Part shown: positions 15,951 through 25,292 of the stretch, piece after piece
Position numbering within the stretch: position 1 is the stretch's first letter
How the letters are laid out: each line of letters starts with the position of its first letter
Origin: Pseudomonas sp. N40(2020)
Lineage (GTDB): Bacteria > Pseudomonadota > Gammaproteobacteria > Pseudomonadales > Pseudomonadaceae
Length of the DNA: 64,000 nucleotides
Direction of reading: 5' to 3'
Assembly: GCF_014472415.1 (NCBI RefSeq)
Contig: NZ_JACSZV010000019.1
Coordinates: 48,393 to 112,392 of the forward strand
Program-made: the position numbers and the translations under genes
The notes under the pieces: model-generated
What the model was told of the DNA's origin: nothing
The model's database searches: none
Seen by the model: the letters and a program-made list of their open reading frames with translations, nothing else

Positions 15951-17381
15951 ATGACTGCCGACATTGCCTACCTGCAGACGCTGCAATTGCCCCTGGAAGC
16001 GCTTGATCGGCAGTTCGCGGCGCAACGGGCTGCGTATGCCGCCAACCCGATGCCACCCGCCGCCCAGCGCCAGCAATGGCTCAAGGCACTGCGCGATTTG
16101 CTGAGCAACGAGCGTCAGGCTTTGATCGAGGCGATCAGCGCCGACTTCAGCCATCGCAGCGCCGACGAAACCTTGCTCGCTGAATTGATGCCAAGCCTGC
16201 ACGGCATTCACTACGCCAGCCGTCATCTCAAGGGCTGGATGAAAGCTTCGCGGCGCAAGGTCGGCATGGCATTCCAGCCGGCTTCAGCGAAAGTGGTTTA
16301 TCAGCCATTGGGTGTGGTCGGCGTCATCGTGCCGTGGAATTACCCGCTTTATCTGGCCATCGGCCCGCTGGTCGGCGCCTTGGCGGCGGGCAATCGGGTG
16401 ATGCTCAAACTCAGCGAATCGACCCCGGCCACCGGCCTGTTGCTCAAGGAGTTGCTGGCGCGAATCTTCCCCGAAGATCTGGTTTGCGTGGTGCTCGGCG
16501 AAGCCGATATCGGAGTCGCGTTTTCCCGTTTGCGCTTCGATCATCTGTTGTTCACCGGCGCCACCAGCATCGGCAAACACGTAATGCGCGCAGCGGCGGA
16601 AAACCTGACCCCGGTCACTCTTGAGCTGGGTGGCAAGTCCCCGGCCATCGTCTCCCGCGACGTGCCATTGAAGGATGCCGCCGAACGCATCGCCTTCGGC
16701 AAAACACTCAACGCCGGGCAGACCTGCGTTGCCCCCGATTACGTGCTGGTCCCGGAAGACCGCATCGGTGGTTTCGTCGAAGCCTATCGCCAGGCCGTGC
16801 AGGGCTTCTATCCGACCCTCACCGACAACCCCGACTACACCGCAATCATCAACGAACGCCAGTTGGCGCGGCTCAACGGCTACGTCAGCGATGCCACCAG
16901 CAAAGGCGCGCTGTTGATTCCGCTGTTTGATCAGGGTCAGGGCCGACGCATGCCTCACAGCGTGCTGCTGAATGTCAGCGACGACATGACCGTCATGCAG
17001 GACGAAATCTTCGGCCCGCTGCTGCCGATCGTGCCGTACCAGGATCTGGAGCAGGCATTTGCTTACATCAATCAGCGGCCACGTCCTCTGGCTCTTTACT
17101 ACTTTGGCTACGACAAACGCGAACAGAACCGCGTGCTGCACGAAACCCATTCCGGCGGTGTGTGCCTGAACGACACGCTGCTGCATGTGGCGCAAGACGA
17201 CATGCCCTTCGGCGGCATCGGTGCGTCGGGCATGGGTCATTACCACGGTCACGAAGGCTTTCTGACGTTCAGCAAAGCCAAAGGCGTGCTGGTTAAACAG
17301 CGCTTCAACGCGGCCAGATTGATTTACCCGCCGTACGGAAAATCGATTCAGAAACTGATCCAGAAGCTGTTCATCCGCTAA
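15951..17381 (+). CDS. laoC: Aldehyde dehydrogenase LaoC (coniferyl aldehyde dehydrogenase-like)
   Basis: This 476-residue NAD(P)-dependent aldehyde dehydrogenase has the catalytic Glu in VTLELGGKSPAIV, the catalytic Cys in LNAGQTCVAPDYVL and the cofactor loop FTGATSIGKHVM. A hydrophobic, basic C-terminus (LIYPPYGKSIQKLIQKLFIR) resembles long-chain ALDHs of the coniferyl and fatty aldehyde classes and may associate with membrane. A CGGAG site precedes the ATG. In the lao system it oxidises the long-chain aldehyde made by LaoA. First gene of the laoC-laoB-laoA operon. Confidence 0.9.
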   Translation: MTADIAYLQTLQLPLEALDRQFAAQRAAYAANPMPPAAQRQQWLKALRDLLSNERQALIEAISADFSHRSADETLLAELMPSLHGIHYASRHLKGWMKASRRKVGMAFQPASAKVVYQPLGVVGVIVPWNYPLYLAIGPLVGALAAGNRVMLKLSESTPATGLLLKELLARIFPEDLVCVVLGEADIGVAFSRLRFDHLLFTGATSIGKHVMRAAAENLTPVTLELGGKSPAIVSRDVPLKDAAERIAFGKTLNAGQTCVAPDYVLVPEDRIGGFVEAYRQAVQGFYPTLTDNPDYTAIINERQLARLNGYVSDATSKGALLIPLFDQGQGRRMPHSVLLNVSDDMTVMQDEIFGPLLPIVPYQDLEQAFAYINQRPRPLALYYFGYDKREQNRVLHETHSGGVCLNDTLLHVAQDDMPFGGIGASGMGHYHGHEGFLTFSKAKGVLVKQRFNAARLIYPPYGKSIQKLIQKLFIR

Positions 17382-17413
17382 ATATTCGTCATCGCCGCCG
17401 GGTAATAAAAACA

Positions 17414-17959
17414 ATGCACCCAAGCCTGACCGATACACCTGCACTGTCACGTCGTGGCCTGCTGAAATTCAGCCTCGGCGCCACGGCGTTCCTCGCCACC
17501 GCCGGTCTCGGCGCCAGCCTCAGCGGCTGTTCGTCGAGCGTCGCGGCCAATGGTTTCGTGACTTTGCGCGACGGCGATTTGCTGTTTCTGCGCGCGCTGA
17601 TTCCGGTGATGCTTGATGGCGCCGTGGTCGCCGAGAAGATGCCGGACGCGGTGGCTGGCACCCTCAAGTCGCTGGACTACAGCCTCGATCACCTGTCGCC
17701 GGAAATGCTCAAACTCACCCGACAACTGTTCGACGTGCTGGGCATGGCCGTGACGCGCGGGCCGCTCACCGGGATCTGGGGCAGTTGGGAAAACGCCAGT
17801 CCCGAAGCGATGCGTCACTTCCTCGACCGCTGGCAAAACAGTTCGTTGAACCTGCTGCGCATGGGCCATAGCTCCTTGCAGCAAATGGTGATGATGGCCT
17901 GGTACACCCGCGCCGATTCCTGGGCGCACTGCGGCTATCCCGGCCCGCCCACCGTCTAA
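17414..17959 (+). CDS. laoB: Tat-signal accessory protein LaoB
   Basis: This 181-residue protein has a twin-arginine signal (LSRRGLLKFSLGATAFL), then a lipobox-like LSGC at about residues 35-38, so it may be an exported Tat lipoprotein. The rest resembles the small subunit (subunit 3-like) that accompanies GMC dehydrogenases and is thought to help export or maturation. It lies between laoC and laoA, matching the P. aeruginosa laoB position. The precise role is not evident from sequence. Confidence 0.82.
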   Translation: MHPSLTDTPALSRRGLLKFSLGATAFLATAGLGASLSGCSSSVAANGFVTLRDGDLLFLRALIPVMLDGAVVAEKMPDAVAGTLKSLDYSLDHLSPEMLKLTRQLFDVLGMAVTRGPLTGIWGSWENASPEAMRHFLDRWQNSSLNLLRMGHSSLQQMVMMAWYTRADSWAHCGYPGPPTV

Positions 17960-17974
17960 ACATCAAACGAACCC

Positions 17975-18000
17975 TGTGGGAGCGGGCTTGCCCGCGATGG
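17975..18000. repeat. Single REP element between laoB and laoA
   Basis: GTGGGAGCGGGCTTGCCCGCGATGG contains the short palindrome GCGGGC/GCCCGC. It is a single REP of the class whose paired versions occur elsewhere in this window. It sits inside the operon, about 20 bp after the laoB stop. Confidence 0.75.
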
Positions 18001-18049
18001 CATAAGTCGCTCCACCACTGCATCCAGAATAATAAAGAGAACCCGATCG

Positions 18050-19672
18050 ATGCCCGTACCCGACCCGTTCCGCGAAGGCCTCGCCCGAGGCTGGAAAACC
18101 TACAACGGCGCCCAGCTGACCGACGACCTGACCCTCGAAGCCGACGTCGCCATCATCGGCAGCGGCGCCGGCGGCGGCACTACGGCAGAAATCCTCAGCG
18201 CCGCCGGCTATAAAGTGCTGCTGATCGAAGAAGGTCCGCTGAAAACCAGCTCCGACTTCAAAATGCTCGAAGACCAGGCCTACAGCAGCCTCTATCAGGA
18301 AGGCATTGGCCGCATGAGCAAGGATGGCGCGATCACCATCCTGCAGGGCCGCGCCGTCGGCGGCACCACGCTGATCAACTGGACCTCGAGCTTCCGCACG
18401 CCGCAACCGACCCTGGAACACTGGGCCAAAGAGCACAACGTCAAAGGCCACAGCGCCGAAGATATGGCCCCGTGGTTCGAAAAGATGGAGCAGAGCCTCG
18501 GCGTCGCGCCGTGGATGGTTCCGCCCAACGCCAACAACGACGTGATCCGCAAAGGCTGCGAGCAACTCGGTTATAGCTGGCACGTGATCCCCCGCAACGT
18601 GCGCGGTTGCTGGAACCTCGGCTACTGCGGCATGGGCTGCCCGACCAACGCCAAGCAATCGATGCTGGTCACGACCATCCCAGCGACGCTGGAAAAGGGT
18701 GGCGAGTTGCTCTATCTGGCCCGAGCGGAAAAGCTGCTGATCAGCGGCGATAGAATCACCGGCCTGCAATGCGTGGCCATGGACGAGCGCTGCGTCGAAC
18801 CGACCGGCCGCAAAATCACCGTCAAGGCGCGGCATTACGTGCTGGCCGGCGGCGGCATCAACAGCCCGGCATTATTGCTGCGTTCGGATGCGCCGGATCC
18901 GCATAAAACCCTCGGCAAACGCACGTTTCTGCATCTGGTGAACATGTCCGCCGGACGCTTCGACGAGGTGATCAACCCGTTCTACGGCGCGCCACAGTCG
19001 ATCTACTCGGACTATTTCCAGTGGAAAGACGGGGCGACCGGGCCGATGGGCTACAAGCTCGAAGTGCCACCGCTGCACCCGGCGCTGGCGGCGACTTTAC
19101 TCGGTGGTTTTGGCCAGCAGAACGCCGAGCACATGGCCGATCTGCCGCACACCCACGCGATGCTGGCGTTGTTGCGCGACGGCTTTCACCCCGACAGCCA
19201 GGGCGGCAGCGTCGAATTGCGCGGCGACGGCTCGCCGGTGCTCGATTACCAGGTTTCGCCTTACGCTTGGGAAGGCCTGCGCCGCGCCTTCCACAGCATG
19301 GCCGAGATCCAGTTCGCCGGCGGCGCCAAAGCGGTGATGCCAATGCATGCCGACGCCCGCTACGTGAAAACCCTGGCCGAGGCGCGCACGCTGATCGATG
19401 GCTTGAGCCTGGAGCTGTATCGCACACGACTGGGCAGCGCCCACGTCATGGGCGGCTGTGCGATGGGTGAAGAGCCGAAAACCGCCGTCACCGACAGCCT
19501 CGGCCGCCATCATCAACTGCGCAATCTGTCGATTCACGACGGCTCGCTGTTCCCCACCAGCATCGGCGCCAACCCGCAGTTGTCGGTGTATGGTCTCACC
19601 GCACAATTGGCGACGTCCCTCGCCGATCGGCTGAAAACCCATGAAAAAGCGGATTATTCCTATCGTCTATAG
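18050..19672 (+). CDS. laoA: GMC-family alcohol dehydrogenase LaoA
   Basis: This 540-residue GMC oxidoreductase has an N-terminal FAD-binding motif (AIIGSGAGGGTTAEIL, then LLIEEG), the GMC segment GRAVGGTTLINW, a Cys-containing stretch CGMGCPTNAKQSM, and the C-terminal signature HDGSLFPTSIGANPQLS. In P. aeruginosa, LaoA oxidises long-chain primary alcohols released from SDS or alkanes to aldehydes. LaoB probably carries the export signal for the pair, since LaoA has none. It is third in the operon, after a 90-bp gap that holds a REP. Confidence 0.9.
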   Translation: MPVPDPFREGLARGWKTYNGAQLTDDLTLEADVAIIGSGAGGGTTAEILSAAGYKVLLIEEGPLKTSSDFKMLEDQAYSSLYQEGIGRMSKDGAITILQGRAVGGTTLINWTSSFRTPQPTLEHWAKEHNVKGHSAEDMAPWFEKMEQSLGVAPWMVPPNANNDVIRKGCEQLGYSWHVIPRNVRGCWNLGYCGMGCPTNAKQSMLVTTIPATLEKGGELLYLARAEKLLISGDRITGLQCVAMDERCVEPTGRKITVKARHYVLAGGGINSPALLLRSDAPDPHKTLGKRTFLHLVNMSAGRFDEVINPFYGAPQSIYSDYFQWKDGATGPMGYKLEVPPLHPALAATLLGGFGQQNAEHMADLPHTHAMLALLRDGFHPDSQGGSVELRGDGSPVLDYQVSPYAWEGLRRAFHSMAEIQFAGGAKAVMPMHADARYVKTLAEARTLIDGLSLELYRTRLGSAHVMGGCAMGEEPKTAVTDSLGRHHQLRNLSIHDGSLFPTSIGANPQLSVYGLTAQLATSLADRLKTHEKADYSYRL

Positions 19673-20239
<567 letters not shown>

Positions 20240-20252
20240 CGACCGTTCAAAC

Positions 20253-20277
20253 GGCGCCCGCGTGCACTGCGGGCGCC
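20253..20277 (+). terminator. GC-rich hairpin after coaD
   Basis: GGCGCCCGC and GCGGGCGCC pair perfectly around a 7-nt loop, 13 bp past the coaD stop. No T tract follows, so termination would be weak or rho-assisted. Confidence 0.45.
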
Positions 20278-20302
20278 AATGCGGCACAATTGCGCGCATT
20301 GA

Positions 20303-20593
<291 letters not shown>

Positions 20594-20612
20594 GTCCTTC
20601 AGCGCCTGTTCG

Positions 20613-20699
20613 GGCCCTATCACCAGCAGGCTGGCTCCTGCATTGGATCTGTGCCAATCACAAATCCCCTGTGGGAGCCAGCCTGCTGGCGATAAGGCC
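20613..20699. repeat. Paired inverted REP (REPIN-like), CCAGCAGGCTGG class
   Basis: Two inverted arms of about 29 bp carry the core CCAGCAGGCTGGCTCC and flank a spacer of about 27 bp. It is the intergenic element between the ferredoxin gene and the convergent gene at 20729-21052. Confidence 0.8.
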
Positions 20700-20728
20700 A
20701 TCAGCAATACTGCAATATCCGGATCAGC

Positions 20729-21052
20729 TCACTCCCGCTGCTCAAACCCTTCCCCGATACATCCCAGACACCGCACAAACGCCGCTTTCGCCGGATCGAC
20801 CACCAACGCCTGCCCCGCATCACCAATCCCGCCACCTAGCGCGGTAAACGGCAGCGACACCACAAACGCCCCTGCACCGATCACTGTCGCCACAACCAGC
20901 AAAGGCCGGGCAATCAGCAAGTCGCCTATCATCGCGTAGGCCGGTGGGTTCTGGATGGTGTAGCGCGGATCACCGCTGCCGCTTTCCGTGGCTTGAACAG
21001 CCAGGCTGGAACACAGCAGCAGGGTGAAGAAGAGGATTTGCAAGGATTTCAT
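20729..21052 (-). CDS. Small exported or membrane protein of unknown function
   Basis: This 107-residue protein has a cleavable-looking signal peptide ([21 protein letters not shown]) and one further hydrophobic Gly-rich segment (about residues 48-78, [20 protein letters not shown]). Two Cys (CLGC) lie near the C-terminus. Similar Pseudomonas proteins are sometimes labelled multidrug transporter, but nothing in the sequence supports transport. It is convergent with the ferredoxin gene and upstream of mutM's 3' end. Confidence 0.75.
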   Translation of the reverse strand: MKSLQILFFTLLLCSSLAVQATESGSGDPRYTIQNPPAYAMIGDLLIARPLLVVATVIGAGAFVVSLPFTALGGGIGDAGQALVVDPAKAAFVRCLGCIGEGFEQRE

Positions 21053-21121
21053 GGCACGATCCTTCGGGCTGAACAGTGAGACAACTCACTATAGACCGTA
21101 GGACTTTTTCGGCGCTTTGCC

Positions 21122-21934
21122 TCAGGTCTGACAGCGCGGGCAGAACACACTCGCACGCTGGCCGAGCTTCACTTCGCGCAGACCGGTGCCGCAGACCTTG
21201 CAGTGTTCACCGCCTCGGCCATAAACAAACAGTTCCTGCTGGAAATACCCCGGCTGCCCGTCGCCGCCGATGAAATCACGCAACGTAGTGCCGCCACGCT
21301 CGATGGCAGCGGCGAGGATGCGTTTGATCTCGATCGCCAGCTTCAGATAACGCCCCCGGGAAATGCCCCCGGCCTCGCGGCGTGGATCGATGCCAGCGGC
21401 GAACAGCGCCTCGGTCGCATAAATATTGCCGACCCCGACCACCACCGCGTTGTCCATGATGAACGGTTTGACCGCCATCGAACGCCCGCGCGACAGCTGA
21501 AACAAGCGCTCGCCGTCGAACAGATCGGTCAACGGTTCCGGCCCGAGACGAATCAGCAATTCGTGATTGAGCGGATCGGTGCTCCACAACATCGCGCCGA
21601 ATCGCCGTGGATCGGTGTAACGCAGGGCCAGGCCCGACTCCAGTTCGATATCGACATGCTCATGCTTGAGCGCCGGCATACCGGCCTCAACCAGACGCAG
21701 ATTGCCCGACATACCCAAATGGCTGATCAACGTACCGACCTCGGCGTTGATCAACAGATACTTGGCCCGTCGCTCGACCAACACGATGCGCTGCCCGGAC
21801 AGGCGCACATCAAGGTCTTCGGGGATCGGCCAGCGCAGCCGACGGTCACGCACGATTACCCGGCTGACGCGCTGGCCTTCCAGGTGCGGGGCGATGCCCC
21901 GGCGAGTGGTTTCGACTTCCGGCAGTTCAGGCAT
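21122..21934 (-). CDS. mutM: Formamidopyrimidine-DNA glycosylase MutM (Fpg)
   Basis: MutM excises 8-oxoguanine and formamidopyrimidines and nicks the strand by beta/delta elimination. The product (270 residues) begins [12 protein letters not shown], with Pro2 as catalytic nucleophile after Met removal, includes the helix-two-turn-helix region ([19 protein letters not shown]), and ends with a zinc finger (CKVCGTG ... FCPRCQT). Length is normal. It lies 12 bp downstream of the HDOD gene on the same strand. Confidence 0.97.
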   Translation of the reverse strand: MPELPEVETTRRGIAPHLEGQRVSRVIVRDRRLRWPIPEDLDVRLSGQRIVLVERRAKYLLINAEVGTLISHLGMSGNLRLVEAGMPALKHEHVDIELESGLALRYTDPRRFGAMLWSTDPLNHELLIRLGPEPLTDLFDGERLFQLSRGRSMAVKPFIMDNAVVVGVGNIYATEALFAAGIDPRREAGGISRGRYLKLAIEIKRILAAAIERGGTTLRDFIGGDGQPGYFQQELFVYGRGGEHCKVCGTGLREVKLGQRASVFCPRCQT

Positions 21935-21946
21935 GGCGTCCTCGAA

Positions 21947-22813
21947 TCAATGCGCGCCGAGGTCGCGGATCGTTTGTTTAAGGGTTTCGAAGTCGTAGTC
22001 CGACAACCCCACGTAATCGAGAATCAGCGGGCCGATGCTGCTCCATTCGTAGTCTTCGGTCTGATTGCCCAGCACGCGATACGAGGCGCAAATGTGCTCG
22101 GCCATCTTGAGGATCGCCAACAGGTTTTTCATTTGACTGTTGCGCGACGACTCGTCGCTGAAAATCGCCAGGGCATTGTGGTGATTGGCAATGGCCGTGC
22201 TGACGTGCTCCGGCAGACGCCAGGACTTGGCGGTGTAATAACCGACCACCGCGTGGTTGGTGTTGAACTCGGCGTTTTCGGTGTCGACCACTCGACATTC
22301 AGCGCTGGCATTGGCGTAGGCCGTTTCCAGCACCGACATGTAATTGGGGAAACGCTGCAACATCAACGGCACGCCGCAATCGTGAAACAGCCCCAATGCA
22401 TAGGCTTCATCGCCTGCCTGAGTGCCGATGCGTTTGGCCAGGGTCAGGCAAGTCATCGCCACGTCCTGGGCGGTGTCCCAGAAACGATTGAGGGTGACGA
22501 TGGTGTCGTCGTTCATCTCGCCCTTGATCGACTGCGCGTTGATCAGGTTGATGATCGAACGGCTGCCCAGCAGATTCACCGCACGCTGGATCGAAGTGAT
22601 CTTGTTGCTCAAGCCGTAATACGGCGAGTTGACGATTTTCAGCAGCGCGCCGGACAGGCCGGGATCCTGGGCGATCAGCTTGGCGATCACCTCCAGGTCC
22701 GGGTCGGGCATGTACTGCTCCATTTGCAGATCCACCATGATCTGCGGCTGCGCGGGCACGCTGATGCCTTGCAGGGATTGTTGAATCTGTTCGGTGGTCA
22801 GCTCTTGGGACAT
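21947..22813 (-). CDS. HDOD domain protein
   Basis: This 288-residue protein is almost entirely one HDOD domain, a degenerate HD-type fold used in signalling. Supporting stretches are IAQDPGLSGALLKIVNSPYYGLSNKI and VNLLGSRSIINLINAQS. No receiver, GGDEF or EAL domain is fused. The family is regulatory, but this member's role is unknown. It is upstream of mutM with a 12-bp gap, so the two are probably co-transcribed. Confidence 0.88.
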   Translation of the reverse strand: MSQELTTEQIQQSLQGISVPAQPQIMVDLQMEQYMPDPDLEVIAKLIAQDPGLSGALLKIVNSPYYGLSNKITSIQRAVNLLGSRSIINLINAQSIKGEMNDDTIVTLNRFWDTAQDVAMTCLTLAKRIGTQAGDEAYALGLFHDCGVPLMLQRFPNYMSVLETAYANASAECRVVDTENAEFNTNHAVVGYYTAKSWRLPEHVSTAIANHHNALAIFSDESSRNSQMKNLLAILKMAEHICASYRVLGNQTEDYEWSSIGPLILDYVGLSDYDFETLKQTIRDLGAH

Positions 22814-22987
22814 AAGTACACACTCTGGGACAGGCGGCGATTCTAACCCCTAAAAACCGCAGGACGACACACCAGTGGGCAATTGTCAGGAACTTTCATT
22901 CAAGCCAAGGCTTCGGACTCTGTAATACCCAACGGATGATTTCGGTCCCGCGGGGCAGCAAATTCCCACAGACTCAGGAGCTTATTG

Positions 22988-23527
22988 ATGGCCACTTCCC
23001 TCAACGGCAAGCGCGTCGCTTTTTTGGTAACCGATGGTTTCGAACAGGTTGAATTGACCGGCCCCAAACAGGCCCTGGAAGAGGCCGGTGCCCAGGTCGA
23101 TATCCTTTCGGCGGAGGCAGGCAAGGTCAAAGGCTGGAACCACGACAAACCGGCGGACGACTTCACGGTCGACCAGACTTTCCAGGCTGCCAGCAGCGAG
23201 CAATACGACGCGATCGTCCTGCCCGGCGGCGTGCAGAATTCCGACACCATCCGCATCGATCAGGACGCCCAGCACTTGGTCAAGACCGGCACCTCCGCCG
23301 GCAAGCCGATTGCGGTGATCTGCCATGGCAGTTGGCTGCTGATTTCGGCGGGGCTGGTCAATGGCAAGACCATGACAAGTTACAAAACGGTCAAGGATGA
23401 TCTGGTGAATGCGGGCGCCCACTGGGTCGATCAGGAAGTGGTCAGAGACGGTCACTTGATCAGCAGCCGTGAGCCGGATGATATTCCGGCGTTCAGTCGT
23501 GAGTTGATCGACGCTCTGTCGGCGTAG
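22988..23527 (+). CDS. DJ-1/PfpI family protein (YhbO-like)
   Basis: This 179-residue DJ-1/PfpI-superfamily protein has the nucleophile Cys in the elbow AVICHGSWLLISAGL near residue 115 and the upstream Glu in VTDGFEQVELTGP. Relatives such as YhbO act on glyoxal-derived adducts or help stress survival; the exact activity is uncertain. I chose the ATG at 22988 because AGGAG lies 7 nt upstream; a TTG one codon earlier is possible. It is divergent from the HDOD gene. Confidence 0.9.
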   Translation: MATSLNGKRVAFLVTDGFEQVELTGPKQALEEAGAQVDILSAEAGKVKGWNHDKPADDFTVDQTFQAASSEQYDAIVLPGGVQNSDTIRIDQDAQHLVKTGTSAGKPIAVICHGSWLLISAGLVNGKTMTSYKTVKDDLVNAGAHWVDQEVVRDGHLISSREPDDIPAFSRELIDALSA

Positions 23528-23533
23528 CTTTCG

Positions 23534-23567
23534 TGGCCTCTTCGCGAGCATGCTTGCGAAGAGGCCA
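23534..23567. repeat. Palindrome after the PfpI-like gene
   Basis: GGCCTCTTCGC and GCGAAGAGGCC are perfect 11-bp arms around a 10-bp centre that is itself nearly self-complementary. It begins 7 bp past the stop and may serve as a REP-derived 3' hairpin. Confidence 0.65.
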
Positions 23568-23644
23568 TCAGCGTTTCATCGCACGCCAAACCCGACACAA
23601 GTCGCAACACGGTATACTCCCGCTCTTTTTTCCGGAGCGACGTC

Positions 23645-24841
23645 ATGTCCCTGCCTAGCTTGCGCCTCAAAGCCAACGCCGACCGTCGCCTGCGCGCCGG
23701 TCACCTGTGGGTCTACAGCAACGAAATCGACGTGGCCGCCACGCCACTGCACGGCTTTAATGCTGGCGATCAGGCAATCCTCGAAGCTGCCGGCGGCAAA
23801 CCGCTGGGCATCGTGGCCATGAGCCCGAACAATCTGATCTGCGCCCGCCTGCTGTCGCGCGACACTAAAGTTGCGCTGGACAAATCGCTGCTGGTGCATC
23901 GCCTGAACGTCGCCCTGTCGCTGCGCGAGCGTCTGTTCGACAAGCCTTTCTATCGCCTGGTCTACGGCGATTCCGATCTGCTGCCAGGTCTGGTGGTCGA
24001 CCGTTTCGGCGACATCCTCGTGGTGCAGATTGCCTCGGCAACCATGGAAGCGCACAAAGACGACGTGATCGCCGCGCTGACCCAAGTGCTCAAGCCAAGC
24101 GGCATTCTGTTCAAGAACGACTCCGCCGCGCGTGACGCCGAAGGCCTCAACCGCTACGTCGAAACCGTGTTCGGTCTGGTGCCGGAGTGGGTCGCACTGG
24201 AAGAGAACGGCGTGAAATTCGAAGCCCCGGTCATTCAGGGTCAGAAAACCGGCTGGTTCTACGATCACCGCATGAACCGCGCGCGCCTGGCCCATTACGC
24301 CAAAGGCAAACGCGTACTCGACCTCTATAGCTACATCGGTGGTTGGGGCGTACAGGCGGCCGCCTTCGGCGCCAGCGAAGTGTTCTGCGTCGATGCCTCG
24401 GCCTTCGCCCTTGACGGCGTCGAGCGTAACGCCGCGCTGAACGGTTTTGCCGACAAGATGACCTGCATCGAAGGCGACGTCTTTGAAGCCTTGAAAGAGC
24501 TGAAGGCCAGCGAAGAGCGTTTCGACGTGATCGTGGCCGACCCGCCAGCGTTCATCAAACGCAAGAAAGACATGAAAAACGGTGAAGGCGCCTACCGTCG
24601 TCTGAACGAGCAAGCCATGCGCCTGCTCAACAAGGACGGCATCCTGGTCAGCGCTTCGTGCTCGATGCACCTGCCGGAAGACGATCTGCAGAACATCCTC
24701 CTGACCAGTGCCCGTCACCTGGATCGCAACATCCAGTTGCTGGAGCGCGGCGGTCAGGGCCCGGATCACCCTGTACATCCGGCCATTGCCGAAACTCGCT
24801 ACATCAAGAGCATCACCTGCCGCCTGCTGCCTAACAGCTGA
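23645..24841 (+). CDS. rlmI: 23S rRNA (cytosine-C5) methyltransferase RlmI-like
   Basis: This 398-residue class I SAM methyltransferase has an N-terminal PUA domain (LRLKANADRRLRAGHLWVYSNEI) and a Rossmann domain with VLDLYSYIGGWGVQAAAFGA and the motif VADPPAFIKRKKD. The C-terminal SASCSMHL carries a conserved Cys pair as in m5C methyltransferases. RlmI methylates C1962 of 23S rRNA in E. coli. Length agrees. It is monocistronic and followed by a palindromic terminator. Confidence 0.92.
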   Translation: MSLPSLRLKANADRRLRAGHLWVYSNEIDVAATPLHGFNAGDQAILEAAGGKPLGIVAMSPNNLICARLLSRDTKVALDKSLLVHRLNVALSLRERLFDKPFYRLVYGDSDLLPGLVVDRFGDILVVQIASATMEAHKDDVIAALTQVLKPSGILFKNDSAARDAEGLNRYVETVFGLVPEWVALEENGVKFEAPVIQGQKTGWFYDHRMNRARLAHYAKGKRVLDLYSYIGGWGVQAAAFGASEVFCVDASAFALDGVERNAALNGFADKMTCIEGDVFEALKELKASEERFDVIVADPPAFIKRKKDMKNGEGAYRRLNEQAMRLLNKDGILVSASCSMHLPEDDLQNILLTSARHLDRNIQLLERGGQGPDHPVHPAIAETRYIKSITCRLLPNS

Positions 24842-24856
24842 TCAATGCGGATAACG

Positions 24857-24874
24857 GGGAGCCTGCAGGCTCCC
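24857..24874 (+). terminator. Palindromic hairpin after rlmI
   Basis: GGGAGCC and GGCTCCC form a perfect stem around TGCA, 15 bp past the rlmI stop, followed by TGTTTG. It is a short likely terminator, separating rlmI from the AT-rich cassette region. Confidence 0.65.
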
Positions 24875-25070
24875 TGTTTGCGCCTGGCCCTGGCATTCAT
24901 TCGGCGCCTTTTACTCCTTCCGACGCTTACGACTTCCTACACTTGCCTTCCTATGAGCGTGCAGGATATTTCCTTACGTCTTTTAATTATTGAAACTTGC
25001 CCTACAAAGTCCATCTCCAGCTAAAGATTATTCCGACAAAATTACTGGAGCATTCCTACTTAATATCCAC

Positions 25071-25098
25071 TTGCCAATAATCCATTACAAACTATTAT
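25071..25098 (+). promoter_or_regulatory. Sigma70-type promoter of the peptide cassette
   Basis: TTGCCA (25071-25076), a 16-bp AT-rich spacer and TATTAT (25093-25098) form a good sigma70-like promoter in an AT-rich stretch unlike the neighbouring core genome. Transcription would start near 25105, 47 nt before the small peptide gene. Confidence 0.6.
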
Positions 25099-25104
25099 GA
25101 AGTT

Positions 25105-25120
25105 GTCGCCACGAGGCGAC
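25105..25120 (+). promoter_or_regulatory. Stem-loop at the predicted 5' end of the cassette transcript
   Basis: GTCGCC ACGA GGCGAC is a perfect 6-bp stem with a 4-nt loop, beginning where transcription should start and ending 17 nt before the AAGGAG. It could protect the 5' end of the mRNA or act as an operator half-site pair. Confidence 0.5.
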
Positions 25121-25151
25121 TTAAACTTTCAACGAACAAGGAGTTCACATC

Positions 25152-25223
25152 ATGAAAAAGATTTCTCTGGAAACCAACAAAATCGCAAACCTGGCTTTTC
25201 TGGTTGCTGCTAAAACCCGTTAA
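25152..25223 (+). CDS. 23-residue peptide, candidate RiPP precursor or leader peptide
   Basis: This 23-codon frame begins MKKISLETNK, has a short hydrophobic middle (IANLAFLVAA) and ends in KTR before TAA. It is too short for routine gene calling, but a textbook AAGGAG lies 8 nt upstream and a sigma70-like promoter further up. A 34-nt hairpin follows, then a SagB-type dehydrogenase, a diiron oxygenase and an exporter. That position is usual for precursor peptides of ribosomally made, modified products. It has no Cys, and only one Ser and two Thr, so azoline chemistry would have little to act on. I do not recognise the peptide; it could instead be a regulatory leader peptide. Confidence 0.65.
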   Translation: MKKISLETNKIANLAFLVAAKTR

Positions 25224-25230
25224 GTAAGTC

Positions 25231-25264
25231 AGGACGCTGGGGAGTGCCGGCAACTCAGCGTCCT
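25231..25264 (+). terminator. Attenuator-like hairpin between peptide and SagB gene
   Basis: AGGACGCTG and CAGCGTCCT are perfect 9-bp arms, with a minor AGT/ACT pairing inside. It starts 7 nt after the peptide stop and ends 28 nt before the dehydrogenase start. Only a weak T-rich tail follows, so partial termination or mRNA stabilisation is more likely than a full stop. This would favour peptide over enzyme expression. Confidence 0.55.
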
Positions 25265-25292
25265 TCCGACTTCAGCCAGAGTGAATAACCCC

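Noticed and set aside
21203..22846. A 547-codon plus-strand frame opposite mutM and the HDOD gene
   Set aside because: It spans two well-supported genes on the other strand and shows no family motifs.
24953..25024. A second 23-codon ORF (begins MSVQDISLRL) upstream of the peptide gene
   Set aside because: It has no Shine-Dalgarno sequence, lies upstream of the predicted promoter, and would not be on the cassette transcript.
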